A DNA stretch of 64,000 nt. Origin: Sporothrix humicola (Eukaryota; Ascomycota; Sordariomycetes; Ophiostomatales; Ophiostomataceae). The stretch spans positions 1 through 64,000 of the forward strand of contig WNYE01000090.1 of NCBI GenBank assembly GCA_021396245.1, written 5' to 3'. Of this stretch, positions 19,998 through 31,561 are shown one piece after another. Every line of letters begins with the position of its first letter. Position 1 is the stretch's first letter. Under the pieces are notes generated by a model. That model searched no databases. It worked only from the letters and a program-made list of their open reading frames with translations, and was not told the origin of the DNA. The position numbers and the translations under genes were made by a program.

Positions 19998-21906
19998 CGG
20001 GTGGGATGTGGGTGAGGAAGCTCACGTTGTGTCAGGGAGGTTGTCGGAAGGAAGAAGTGTCGGCTGTGGTCGGCTTTGTCGGGCGGCGCACGGCCGTTGT
20101 CGGAGAGGTGTGGCAGTCGTTGTCGCAATCGAAGTCGTCGCAATGGCAATTCAATTGATCTCGAGCTTAGCGACGTCAATGGGAAGTCGTCCGCCGTGAT
20201 TGACGACAGCTTTGTGTGTATCGCAGGCAGACACGAGCAATGGGAAAGTCGGAAGAGGCCAATTGTTTGCCAAGAGCTAAGCCGAGCGGCCGAAAGTTGG
20301 GAGAAAGAGAAGGTCAATCAATTGCCGACTGTTTGGTCGAATGAGGATGAGGGCATTTGGTTGGAGAGGCAATTGAAGTCGTCGTAGCCGTCGCAGCTGT
20401 CGAGTGTGTCATTCGGGTCCCCGCGATACCCAGCTTTGTCTTTGTTGTTACTGTCGGTCTTTTTTCCTCTTTTCCTGCCAGTATTGCCGTTCTTTTTCGT
20501 CGTCCTTTTTTTTTGGTCTTCTTTTTCTTCCACCGATCCCGCGCCGCCTTGCGTCACGCCTTAGTCATGGGAGTCTAAGCCTAAGAAAGCTGGGGCTAGA
20601 GCGGTAGTGGGAAGAGCTCGCTTGGAGCTTTTGGTCTGGATTGGCGGGCTGGGCTCTTCTGGCGAATTGACTAGGGCGGAGACGAGAGCTGTCAATTGCG
20701 ATTTGCGAATAGCGACCTTGCGAGGAGAAGAAAAGGATAAAAGAGAAAAGGGGGAGAAGAAGAAGCTCAAATTGTTTCCAGTTCTAGAAGCATAAGCTTA
20801 TTATCTCCGATTGGAAGGAGCGAACGAAACAAAAGTAGTAGGCTCAGAAACGAAATGTGCCCCCGCCTTTATCGGAGGAAGGAGCGACTGTAACACTCCC
20901 AAACCGACAGGCACAGTCGGACTTGCCAGAAAGGAGCAGCAGCAAACGATAAAAGTGCATCGCACGGCAAGTGCAATCGAGTGAGCAAAGAAGGGGACAG
21001 AAAAGGCAATAGCGGTCTACAAGGCATGTCCCGCCGAATCTCTACATAATAACCGGCTCCCGCTGTGCTGGTAGTCGCCGAATAAGGGTTTATTGGGGCA
21101 TCCCAGGCAGGCATCACGGCATGTGGTATGGTGCCACAAAAGACATACAAGGCATGAGACTCGATCTGGGCGGACTGGACGGCTTCTTTGCGATTGGTCT
21201 TGAGATTAAACTTTTCTTGGGCGTACACAGTACACCTCCCTGACATGTGTGCCGTCCTAATAATAGTTTCTGTGTGAGTGGATGAAGAAGCGAGAGGCAA
21301 TAAGACGGGATGATATATGATCGCGGGATTGACGGGATTGCGACGGGATCTTTCTCCAGATCTTTCTGAAGTAAAAGGATTGGCCGGCAGTCGGCTGGCC
21401 TATCACAGTTTCTTCTACTTTTCCTTTTTATCCCCTTTTGAGATTCTTCCACTTTGACAGATCACCTGCCATGCGTATATCAACGAAATGTATGAGGGAA
21501 TATCAGAATATCTACACCAGGAATATCTACACTTGCGGCAACTGACAGACGAACCTTATTTTCACGTCTTTTCAACTTCAATCTCATCTTGGTTTTGGTT
21601 TTGATTTTCATATTTTCTCATTGGTTTGCTATTCAAATTTGCTATTTGACATCAACATAAAGCATGACATGACGATGAACGATTCAAGGACGATCAAATT
21701 CAAAAGTACCAAGTACTTAAAAAAAAAGGCATTGCAAAATAAAGGCTTCCTTGGATCAGACTGGGAAGAACGAAGGAAAAGTGGGCGTCAGACAGACAGC
21801 CAGAAGACGGCCAGAAGTGGCACGCGGGCACCGGAAGAGAGACGACGGATGGAAGACGTTTCACGGTCAATTCCTTTCCGTCACCCCTTCTACAAGGCGC
21901 AACATT
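19998..21906. other. Intergenic region between Zn2Cys6 gene and amine oxidase
   Basis: 1.9 kb without a supportable gene. It should hold the promoter of the Zn2Cys6 gene (from 19998) and the 3' region of the amine oxidase. Around 21590-21612 the minus strand reads AAAATCAAAACCAAAACC, like the 3' flanks of two other genes. A 12-bp direct repeat GAATATCTACAC occurs at 21507 and 21521. Confidence 0.6.
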
Positions 21907-24051
21907 TTACAGTCGCGGCTTGTTGCCAGAGCAGCACGAGCCACTAGCGGCATCGCCCGTCACGGGCACGGCCGCCGTGTGGTTGCCCTTGCTGAACGCG
22001 TAGGTCGACGACGCGTCCACGGCCACAATCGACGGCGGCACCCACAGCGCCGGGTTCTTCTGGTAGAAGTTGGTGGCGCGCATCATGACGCTGACGGGCT
22101 CGCACGGCATCACGGGGAAGTCCTCGCAGCGCGGGAAGTGCGTCAGGCCAAACTGCACGTAGCACACAATGTCCGTGTTCTCAATGTTCTCGTCGCGCTC
22201 GACCCAGTCCGAGATCGTGCCGTTGTGCGGGTGGCCCAGCTCGCCCTCGGACTGCGGCACGTAGTCGCCGGCCGGGAACAACTCGTAGTCCTTGTACGGC
22301 ACAACAAACATGGACTCGCGCGCAAACGCCGCGCGCTTCCAGACCATGCTGCCCGGCTTGGCCAGCACCGCCGGGCAGTTGTTGTTGATAATCTTGTAGC
22401 CCACGGGCGTGTGCGCCGTCTCGTTGAGCGAGTTGGGGTTGATGATGTTCCACGACCGGCTGGTCTCGTGCTTGTAGCTGGTGGCCGCCTCCTTGGACGT
22501 GCGCAGCAGCGTCTTCTTGGCCAGGAACGCATTGCCGTACGGGTTGCCGGGCGAGCCAACGGGGTCGTCGGCGGGCACGGCGTCCGTCATGACGACCGAG
22601 TTGTTGGGGCCATCAATCTCGGGATCGATGCGCAGCGAGAAGATGTGCTGGTGGTTGTGCGCGTTGATGCGCGGCGCCACCTCGGTGCCGTAAGGGGCAG
22701 CCGTCTCGGTCGGGTGCATGCACGTCGTGTTGAGCTGGCCCGTCAGCTTGATCTCCAGCTTGTACGTGCCGTCCAGCGTGAAGATGTGGTAGAAACAGTA
22801 GTCGTAGTTGGCGGCCGTGATCACCTGCGAGATGATCAGGCGGCGGTCACGAGCCGTGATGACCGTGCCGTCACGGTAGTCGGTGTGCTTGTACAACAGA
22901 CCGTTGTCCTCCTCGTGGATGCAGACAGCGTTCTTGATGACGGCGGCGTCACCGCGGGCCGTCGACACAATGGCGTCCAGGTAGTGGATGGCGCCCTTGC
23001 AGTCGCAGCCGAGCTGCAGCGAGTTGGTCATGAGACCCGTGCCGTACTCGCCGACGTCGAAGGCGTGCTTCTTGTGGTGCGGGGCACTGGGCTCGCCGTA
23101 CGGCACCACCATCTCGACGACGCTGATGCGGTTGAACAGCGTGCGCTGGCGGCCCTCGGTCGGGTCGTCGACGCGGACGTCGGACAGCACAATGCCCTCA
23201 CGGTAATTGAAGCCAATGTGCATCTTGTACTGGCCCCACGACAGCTCGTTGCCGCGCATGCGGAACGACACGCCCTGCGGCTGCGTGATGTCGATGGGCT
23301 TGAGCACGCCCTCGACGTACTGCTCGCCGATGAACTCGGGCAAGAAGTTGTGCTCGCCGAGCGGGACGGCCGTGCGCTCGCCGTTGACACGGCGAATATC
23401 GACACTCAGCACCTCCTCGCGCTCGGTGTCGACGACAATGGTGAAGTCGAGCGGGTGGGCGTACTGGTTGTCGTTGGCCGAGTTGCGGTAGTAGACAATG
23501 CCCTGCTGCAGCCGGCGGTCGTGGCCCCAGCGCTCGTCGAAGCCGACGGCCCAGGCGTCAATGTAGACCTTGGACATGTCGGTGATGCCGAGCTCGCGGC
23601 AGGCCTCGATGACACGGGGATCGGCGCGGCAGACGCGCTCGGTGATGTCGAGGTCCTCGAGGGTCAGGGTCGGGTTGACCTCGGCGACCTCCTTCCAGAG
23701 CTCGACGGCGCCCGAGGCGAGGTTGACGACGACCTCGGCACAGATGGTGGTCTCGCGGACGAGCACAATGGCAAAAGCCTTGCGGTCCGGGCGAGGCCCG
23801 CGGCGCTCCTTGAAGGCGGCATACTCGGCCTTGGGAGGCTCACGCAGCGTGATGCAGTTGAACTTGAGCGCTTTGGGTTGCGCGTGCTGGCGGATAAGCT
23901 TGGCGGCGAGGGTGATCTCGTTAATCGACAGCTGGTCCAGTGGATGCACCAGGGGCTGTTGGGCTTGCAGCGTAGGGTCTACTGCTGAGGAACCAGTGTC
24001 CTCGACCCGAAAGATTGTGTAGCCCGCAATTGAAGTTGTGTCGATGTTCAT
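21907..24051 (-). CDS. Copper/TPQ primary amine oxidase
   Basis: Oxidises primary amines to aldehydes, releasing ammonia and H2O2, using copper and the self-made cofactor topaquinone. 714 aa from the ATG at 24051, a usual length; the frame stays open 48 codons further upstream, but that part is not family-like. Cofactor site: T412-A-A-N415-Y416-D417-Y418, with Y416 the expected topaquinone precursor. Copper ligands: H467 and H469 in NHQHIF and H638 in THFPRCEDFPVMP. Catalytic base: D332 in FDVGEYG. There is no signal peptide. The C-terminus is PRL, a PTS1-like tripeptide, and yeast amine oxidases are peroxisomal. It is divergent from the amine-type permease and close to an aldehyde dehydrogenase, so it likely provides nitrogen from amines. 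The substrate is not determinable. Confidence 0.95.
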   Translation of the reverse strand: MNIDTTSIAGYTIFRVEDTGSSAVDPTLQAQQPLVHPLDQLSINEITLAAKLIRQHAQPKALKFNCITLREPPKAEYAAFKERRGPRPDRKAFAIVLVRETTICAEVVVNLASGAVELWKEVAEVNPTLTLEDLDITERVCRADPRVIEACRELGITDMSKVYIDAWAVGFDERWGHDRRLQQGIVYYRNSANDNQYAHPLDFTIVVDTEREEVLSVDIRRVNGERTAVPLGEHNFLPEFIGEQYVEGVLKPIDITQPQGVSFRMRGNELSWGQYKMHIGFNYREGIVLSDVRVDDPTEGRQRTLFNRISVVEMVVPYGEPSAPHHKKHAFDVGEYGTGLMTNSLQLGCDCKGAIHYLDAIVSTARGDAAVIKNAVCIHEEDNGLLYKHTDYRDGTVITARDRRLIISQVITAANYDYCFYHIFTLDGTYKLEIKLTGQLNTTCMHPTETAAPYGTEVAPRINAHNHQHIFSLRIDPEIDGPNNSVVMTDAVPADDPVGSPGNPYGNAFLAKKTLLRTSKEAATSYKHETSRSWNIINPNSLNETAHTPVGYKIINNNCPAVLAKPGSMVWKRAAFARESMFVVPYKDYELFPAGDYVPQSEGELGHPHNGTISDWVERDENIENTDIVCYVQFGLTHFPRCEDFPVMPCEPVSVMMRATNFYQKNPALWVPPSIVAVDASSTYAFSKGNHTAAVPVTGDAASGSCCSGNKPRL

Positions 24052-27000
24052 GGTTGCTGCTGTTGTGGTAGTCGTCCATACAAGCGAGTGGTCGGGTGCC
24101 TCACAGAAGGCTGATAAGTGTAAGTGGATGGGGGGTTGTCGAAGCGACAAGAAAGTAGAGTAAAGTGAAGATGAGATGCAAAGATGCAAGATCAAAGATC
24201 AGAGAGGATGTAAAGTGCAGTGAAACTGACGGTGGTGATCAAATCAGGAAACAGAAAAGAAGCAAAAGAAACAGAATCAACAGAATCAACAAGGGAGGGG
24301 AGACGGCCAGGAGCTTATGAACCCCCCATCTAACGGTCCGTGGAGACGCCGACCACAGTCTTTGTGGGAGACCGTGGGAAGCCGTCGCTTGCCTGCTTGC
24401 CCACCTTTGTCTCCATGTGCACCACAGAACACTGCATCACACCAGCCCAGAAGCACAAAAGCACTACTTCTGCGTCTGACAACACGGGCTCCCAATCAAC
24501 AATCAACCCATAGTGCATAGTGCATCCCGTATCGGATAGCCCGACCTGGCCTGATCTCTCTCTTTTGATCGCAGCTCTCATTCTTGGCTCCTTTCTCTCC
24601 CCAATCTCTCCCTCGCCTCGTCCTATCTCGCAGCTCGAGCGGATGGACTTTCTCAAAGAGGAAAGGAGGGCAACAATCAAGCGTCCATATCTCCGCCCGC
24701 TATCTCGAGGACGTGTGTGAACAGGTCTTGTCTTGGAGTGGAGTGGAGTAGGCCGTGGACGGCGGACGGCGTCCTGCAACCTCTCCTCGCTAGCTTCCAG
24801 GTGTCGGCCTCGTTTAGACGTGCACCACTGCCTGCAACTGCCTGCAACTGCCAGCCGGGATGACACCCTAGCGACTGCAGATGGATTGTGCTCTCTGACC
24901 CCAAAGACCTAAAGACCCAAAGAGCGGACAAGCGCGGGCAGACCAGAGTCGAGAGTTTGTGAGGGGAAGCTGGCCGCCTTTCTTCCGTACGGCGATTTCA
25001 TTCGCCGAGGCCGTTGTGGCAAAAGGACTTTTTGCTCGCTTTGGGTTTACGGCGGCGGGGCTGGAGCCGGGCTACCGCCATTCCCTGTCGAGGAGGAGTG
25101 TTGGGTGTTCTGGAGTCGCCTTGTTAGGTGTTAGCTCTTTGTGCTTCCCCTCACGACCTGTTGTCTGTGCCTGGCTGACCTTCTGTAGTGTGTCATTCTG
25201 TTTGTGTCATTGTGGAGTGTTGCACTGGTGTCTCACTTAGCTTGGGATCGTAGTCGGAGTCTGGGCGGTCGATGCTTGACGATGCTTGTCGTTTCTTGTT
25301 TACGCTTGTTCACTTGATGTTATCTCGGGACCTTTTGTTCAAATGCAGGAACTGGAACCAGAGCTCCAGAAAAAAGAAAAAGGGGGCGGAAGCGGAGCGA
25401 CAACGGCGGTTTTTACATAGTCGAGGTAGTCACGAAACGCATGCCGACAAGGAAGGACCGGCCCCGGACACGAGGACATGACAGTAAACGTTAAACGGGA
25501 AGGAGCAAAAGGCAGTAAATACAGGCGCAAATGGCTGTCACGAATGGCAGTCACAAAAGCAGATAACAGAGCAATTACTGCAAGTAGAAGGAACAGCCGC
25601 GGGTCCTTCCTATCCGTGCTTAATTTCGTTTACAAGCTGCTCTGCTCTTTCTGTTTACGACGCATTCTTGTTCGTCTCGTGTCTCCTTCCTTTTCACTCT
25701 CCAACATGCCTCCCTTGCTCTTTCCCTCTGACCGACATTAACCAAAACGTGCCATTGTTCTTTCCGTGTCGATGGAGTAAGGCCATGCGCCCTGTCTCGA
25801 AGCCACGCGAGTTGGTAGCACGGCGACAAGGACAGTTTACTGTCTAGGGCTGTCAGTTGGGAGACTGTGGCCTGTAATACACTGATACACTGATACGCGA
25901 TAGGCGGGGGCGAATCAGATTGCAGGAAAATTGATAGTAGCAAAAAGTCACAAAGAACAGGGAAATCGAGATAAGATAGAGGCAAATCACACAAAAAATA
26001 CGAGTAAAAAATGAACAAAAAAAAGGGAAAGAGCAAACGTTAGAGAAGCTGCCAAAACCAGAAAGAAACGACGGTCGCTGCTGCCCTGATTGTGGTGGTC
26101 CAGATTCAGAGCCAAGTCTTCTCCAAGGGAGGAAGGTGCTTTGCGACAGATACCTTTCTCTTTTGGGTCTTTTCTCCAACAACAGGCAGGCGCAAAAACG
26201 ACGAAGGAAGGGAAGGAGCAGGGCACATCAGAGCCCAGCGCAAAACAGAAAATTAGTCCCAACAGTGACACATGGATATTGACAGTTGGATCTGCACTGT
26301 TTGCCATGCGATTCTCTCTCCACGATTATCTTAAGTTGGAATCACCGTTTTTGCCATTCGGCGACCCTGTCGGCCGTCGTCCCCACGCAACAGACGTCCC
26401 TCCCCTCCATTACGGACGATAATTACACAAGCGAAACAACGAGATCTGGAAACTAGAGACTGGAGTCGAAGCGAGAGGGCGATAGACTGTGGCTAGGAGC
26501 ACGAAGTCCCGTAGTGGAGGTAGTGTCGTAGTATTGCGACAGTGGACTTGTGCCCAGGAGCCAGAGAGCGCCAATACGCCTTCAGAGGCAGTTCCTTTTT
26601 GCGGGGAAGCAGAAAAAGGAAAAATAAAAAGAGCGACAAAAAAAAAGACAAAAAGAAGAAAGAACAGGGAAAGAACACACCAAGAACGACAACGGACGGA
26701 TAGAACAGAAAGGGGAAAGACCCAAAAACAAAACCGAGTCAAGGACGGCAAGCGAGACTGGGTTAACGAGCCGCGAGCGACCCAGGAAGGCAGGGCCGAT
26801 CACTTGGGCAAGAACGTCGATTCTCCTCTTTCCTCGTTTCTCTTGTTTGTTCGTTCCTTCCGCCTTGTGACGACGACCAGGGCAGCCACACTTCTCCTCA
26901 CTCACTCCTTCCACTGACTCTCCGTTCGCGGGAAGGAACTTTGTTACCTTGTGCGCACACTATCGAAAAAGGTCCCACTGTCTTCCTTTCTTCGATCCCT

Positions 27001-27321
27001 TTCAAACTACATATAACAGACGGCATCACCAACTCGGCCAGCCACGAAAGGGGGGGTCTCACAAGCATAAAGCCAACACTCAACAACACTTTTCACTCTC
27101 CCTCAAGTCAATTGGTCCCAATTGGCTCTTCTCTTCCACCCACCACCTCTCGTCTTTCCCCTCGCACGTCCTCCAGAAAATGGTCCAAAGCTCGGATTGG
27201 TACCTCGTCTTGCCCGAATCTTGAGTGGTGTTCGTCTCGATCTTCTCGTTCTCTTTCATCTGTATCACATTTTTTACCTTCATTCATTTTTATTTCATTT
27301 TATTTCACCACCGCCGCCATC
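24052..27321. other. Divergent promoter region, amine oxidase / permease
   Basis: 3.3 kb between the divergent amine oxidase and permease start codons, with no supportable gene. It is purine-rich around 26580-26740 on the plus strand, and CT-rich just before the permease ATG (27225-27320). GATA-type sites (HGATAR) occur, for example at 24112, 25561, 25969 and 26326, but no more than expected by chance. A CATATAAC word near 27010 could serve as a TATA element for the permease. Confidence 0.6.
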
Positions 27322-28953
27322 ATGTCCGACATCCCGCATGGCCGCACCAAGGCGGAGGAGCAGGAGTTCCAGGACGAGCAGGACCTCGCCGCCATGGGCC
27401 ACTCGCAGGCCATGTCCCGCAAGTTTGGCGTCTTCAGCATGCTCTCGCTCGCCTTCTGCGTGCTCGGCACCTGGTCGACGTTTGCGCAGGACCTGTCGAG
27501 CGGTCTCGAGAACGGCGGCCCCGTCGCCATCCTGTGGGGTCTGGTCCTGGTCACCATCTGCAACCTCTGCATTGCCGTCTCGCTCGGCGAGCTGGTGAGC
27601 AGCATGCCGACGGCGCTGGGGCAGGCGTACTGGGTGTACAAGCTGCTCGAAGGCCCCAACGGCGAGGCCACGGCGATTGGCAAGGTGGCGTCCTACTACT
27701 GCGCGTGGATCAACACGTTTGGCTGGTGGACGCTGGGCGCGTCGCAGATTGCGTTCATGACAGACTTTTTACTGGGCATGAAGGTCATCTTTGACAACGA
27801 CTGGGAGGGCGCCAGCACCGGCTGGATCCAGTTTCTGGTCTACCTGGCCGTCACTTTCTTCCTCACTTTCCTCAACCTGATCTTTTGCCGCCGCGAAAAG
27901 GTGCTGCCCTTTTTCAACAACTTTGTCGGCGTCTGCTTTGTCGGCCTGTTCTTTGTGTTCATCCTCGCCCTGCTCATCACGGTCGGCGTCCGCCACAACC
28001 TGGCCTTCCAGTCCGGCAAGTTTGTCTTTGGCACGTGGATCAACCAGACGGGCTGGAGCAACGGCGTGACGTGGTTCATTGGTCTGGTGCAGGCCGCGTA
28101 CGGTCTGACGGCCTTTGACTCAGCCATCCACATGGTCGAGGAGATCCCCGCGCCGCGCCGCAACATGCCGCGCATTGTTATTCTGGCCGTCGGCATGGGT
28201 GCCCTGTCGGGCTTCATTTTCATGGTGGTCTGCCTGTTCTGCATCCAGACGCTCGACAGCGTGCTCGACGGTCCCACGGGCCTGCCCTTTATGGACCTGT
28301 GCACGAGCACGATCGGCCTGCAAGGAAGCGCCGTCCTGCTGTCGCTTTTTATTTTTAACGGCCTCGGCCAGGGCGTGTCCATTCTGACGACGGGCTCCCG
28401 CATGACCTGGGGCTTCGCCCGTGACGGCGGCTTGCCGTTTAGCAACCAGCTCGCCATCGTCAACCCGACGTGGAAAGTGCCGGCCAACTCGCTGTTCCTG
28501 CAAGGTGCTCTCATCGGCATTGTCGGCGTCTTGTATACATTCTCTGACACGGTCCTCTCCGCCATCCTGAGCGTCAGCACCATCGCCCTCACCATTTCGT
28601 ATGCGATGCCCATCCTCGCGCTCATGTGGGCCGGCCGCGGCAAGCTGCCGCCCAACGGGCAGTTCCATTTGGGACGCATGGGACCCGTGTGCAACTGGGT
28701 CTCGGTCATCTACTGCGCCATCACGACCGTCTTCTTCCTCTTTCCCGGCTCGCCCAACCCGGGCGCCAGCGACATGAACTACGCCATTGCTGTGTTTGGC
28801 GTCATGATGGTCATTGCGACGGCGTTCTGGTTCGTCCGCGGCCGGCGCGACTACCTGGAGACGCGGGAGTCTGTGATGCGGGTGATTTCTGCGCAGAACG
28901 AGATGGGGCTCAACAATAGCAACGGCGTGTCTCCGGACCGGAAGGATCTGTAG
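27322..28953 (+). CDS. Amine/GABA/choline-type APC permease
   Basis: Membrane transporter of the APC superfamily, in the fungal choline/GABA/polyamine permease group (Hnm1/Uga4-like). 543 aa, no intron, about twelve hydrophobic segments. The ATG at 27322 follows a CT-rich leader and gives an N-terminus with the family-like sequence FGVFSMLSLAFCVLGTWSTFA, so the longer open frame to 26941 is not used. Family-like segments include the ENGGPVAILWG loop, the GELVSSMPTALGQAYW region, AFDSAIHMVEEIPAPRRNMPR and TGSRMTWGFARDGGLPFS. Divergent from the copper amine oxidase and upstream of the aldehyde dehydrogenase, it most likely imports the amine, or a product such as GABA, for this route. The exact substrate is unknown. 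Confidence 0.9.
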   Translation: MSDIPHGRTKAEEQEFQDEQDLAAMGHSQAMSRKFGVFSMLSLAFCVLGTWSTFAQDLSSGLENGGPVAILWGLVLVTICNLCIAVSLGELVSSMPTALGQAYWVYKLLEGPNGEATAIGKVASYYCAWINTFGWWTLGASQIAFMTDFLLGMKVIFDNDWEGASTGWIQFLVYLAVTFFLTFLNLIFCRREKVLPFFNNFVGVCFVGLFFVFILALLITVGVRHNLAFQSGKFVFGTWINQTGWSNGVTWFIGLVQAAYGLTAFDSAIHMVEEIPAPRRNMPRIVILAVGMGALSGFIFMVVCLFCIQTLDSVLDGPTGLPFMDLCTSTIGLQGSAVLLSLFIFNGLGQGVSILTTGSRMTWGFARDGGLPFSNQLAIVNPTWKVPANSLFLQGALIGIVGVLYTFSDTVLSAILSVSTIALTISYAMPILALMWAGRGKLPPNGQFHLGRMGPVCNWVSVIYCAITTVFFLFPGSPNPGASDMNYAIAVFGVMMVIATAFWFVRGRRDYLETRESVMRVISAQNEMGLNNSNGVSPDRKDL

Positions 28954-31561
28954 ACACGGTGGTGGACAATTATCTACGGTGTTTCTTGGACAGGTAGAGG
29001 GGAACTGCCCGAAATGGCAGTGTTTTTTATCTAGTATTATTTTCTTGTGTCATGTTTGTACTCGTACAGCATTCTTTCTTTATTTTCCTTTTCTTCTCAT
29101 ATTTTTTATTCTTTTTCCTTACTTTCTATGATACCATTTCTTTTGGAAATATCAATTTAAATTCTTTTATTTTATTCAATTGTCTCTCTTGGAACAACTC
29201 CCGGCAGTCACGCAGCCAACGCATGCCCTACACACCATCGTACTGTCTTCCCTTTTCCCACCCATCCGCCCCAACCCCGGATTCCGATCGGGACCGGAAA
29301 CATTTTCACATTTTGCATTACTCAATACAAACTGTCGGAACGAGGGGAAGGGGAGGGCAAGGAAAGGGGCGCACGTTTCCCCAGAAAAGAGGCGGATACC
29401 AAAGTGGCGGAGGACAACGGTAACTACGTCGGGTGTTGCCCCTTTTGCCCATAATCCTTTGTTTTATTCTCCTGTGAAAACACATCGCGATGTCGGCGGG
29501 TAAGCGTACGTTTGTGTAAGCCGTGTAAGTGTGTAAGTGTAAGCCTTGCGGAGACGCGGGAGAAGGACGCAGCCAAGACAGGACCCAGTAAGAGGCCAAG
29601 CAGGTACCGATGGGGATAGCATGCTCACTGAAGAAATTCTGGGGAGGGACTACAGGACCAAATTGAGAAGGTGTAGCCGCTGGGGGATGGGCATAAGATT
29701 AGCAAGGCATGCATGGCAAGGGAGTTGCCGAAGAACAGTCCCTTTAGTTGACCGCCTCGACTTTCCTAGTCTGGAAGTGTAGTAAATAGAATACAGGGAG
29801 ACGATGAACAAGGGTAATGACAGTGGGAATACTGCACTGCAGATAGGGCACCACTGGAGACCGCCGAGGCACGAAGAAGGACTGAAAGGGCAGTAGAACA
29901 ATCCAGGGGCTTGGCTGGTCTACCGTGGGAGAGTGGTCCATCAAGCATTTGCGGGGAAGTGGGTGGGCAAAAGACAAGAACAGGGACAGAAAGACAAGGC
30001 AAAAGCCAAGACAGCCAGCCTCGGGGGTCGCCTTGAACAGTTCAGTCTCTCAGTCTGCGAATACGAAACCGTCTTCCGTTTTTCGTCGACCGTCGACGGG
30101 ACTCGGCCACCATTCAGGACAAGTGTCGGGCTTCCCCAGACTTGGGCGACCTGGGGCAAAAGCCAGTACGTAACAGAATCCAGACTAAAAACAGGGCTAG
30201 CTGGAGAAGTAGACGTTTGGTTTTAAATGGCTGCAATGACAGGAGGAAAAAGAGCAAGTGGGAAAGACAATGCACGGCGAAGAAATAGACCAAGGAGTCT
30301 GTGGGGTTAGCTTACCTCGCTCGCCTGCACCAGGACGTCATCTTTTTGGGGGCCAGGCTGGTGAGCGGAAAGCGCTGCCATTAGCTGTCAGTGCCGGCAG
30401 GCACCCTGGCACATTCTGTGCACACCACTGTCAGACGCTGTAAGAATGGCGAGAATGGCGCTAACCACAAACAGGTCTCTTGTCCCGTCCACTTTTCTGG
30501 GCATCTTTGGGTGTGCTCCATCTCAGTTATCTTGTCTCCTCGTCTCCAGTCTCTTGTGCGGCTATCTTCCCTCTTATGTCTTTTTGTAAGATAATACTGC
30601 GTGTGAGTGTAAGCTCTCGGGAAATGGACTCTGGATGATGTTATCGGATGCTGCATGCCACCCCACCTTCTTACAGACAAGAAAATACGCCATCGACGTC
30701 GTATCTTTGCGTATCGTCGAGGTTTTCTTTCGTCTTCTCCAACAGCCAGTCAAACCACTGACGAATGCATATCATTGTTCTCGTCGTGCAGTTTTTATTA
30801 TCAGTCATATCTCTGATAGGAGATGGAGAATGGCAAGTGAGGAGAACCGTAAAAGAGGAGTAGCTCCGATAACAGGCTTGCACTTGCCTGCACTTGCGCT
30901 TGTGGACCTTGTCGTCCTTTTTTCTGTTTTTGCTTCCGGTCTTACTCTTGAATCGAACGGTCCTTCCTTTCCTGTAGATAAAGACCAGTGAGGAGAAGGA
31001 GGCGACAAAAGGCAAGAGGCAAGATAGGAGGTGCTTGTGGATGGCTGTAGATGAGGGGCAGAACTTTGAAGGCAGGAGCTACACAGTACAGCTCTCCTCC
31101 AGTTTTCCTGTTTGGGAAAGAAAGTCCAACTAATCTAGCTGTCGAGCTACTAGACAGCGGCCAGCAACGGCGTTTGCGACTGCACCTTCCGTCTCTTTGA
31201 GCTTTGTCGAGCGCTTGTTCTTTCCTAGTCGGTCGACGCGGGGCGCGCACGTAAAGAGAGTTGTGAAGAGGAAAGAGCTCCAGTGACGCAGTTTCTGTAA
31301 ACTTTTCTAGCCATTCTCCAATCTCTTGATCTTCTCCTGATTTCGTTCTGATCACTTCATTCTTCTGTCATCCTTCCGACTTTTGTCAATCTGTCTTCTG
31401 TCAATCTCCTGACATCTTCCTGGCATCTTCTTGATTTCATCCTGCTTTCTGATCACCAACTTATCACGAGGTTGCGTCTGTCTTCAGAGTTTATTTGACC
31501 TCCTCCTCCTCTCTTCCTTTCTCCCAACTTCAACCTCATTTTCACCTTCACACACATCACA
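28954..31561. other. Intergenic region between permease and aldehyde dehydrogenase
   Basis: 2.6 kb without a supportable gene. The first 250 bases are T-rich and AT-rich (probably the permease 3' UTR). The last 250 (31310-31561) are strongly CT-rich with repeated TTCTGTCA/TCTTGAT words, a typical fungal promoter and leader for the dehydrogenase. Nothing recognised between them. Confidence 0.6.

Noticed and set aside
21751..23988. 745-codon open frame on the plus strand, antisense to the amine oxidase
   Set aside because: It mirrors the GC-rich third codon positions of a real gene with all catalytic motifs; its own translation is Arg/Val/Asp-rich with no domain.
24052..27321. Many GATA (HGATAR) sites suggesting AreA/NIT2 nitrogen control of the amine genes
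   Set aside because: I counted about nine, for example at 24112, 24623, 24700, 25320, 25561, 25932, 25969, 25974 and 26326. Chance alone predicts about nine or ten in 3.3 kb on both strands, so there is no enrichment.
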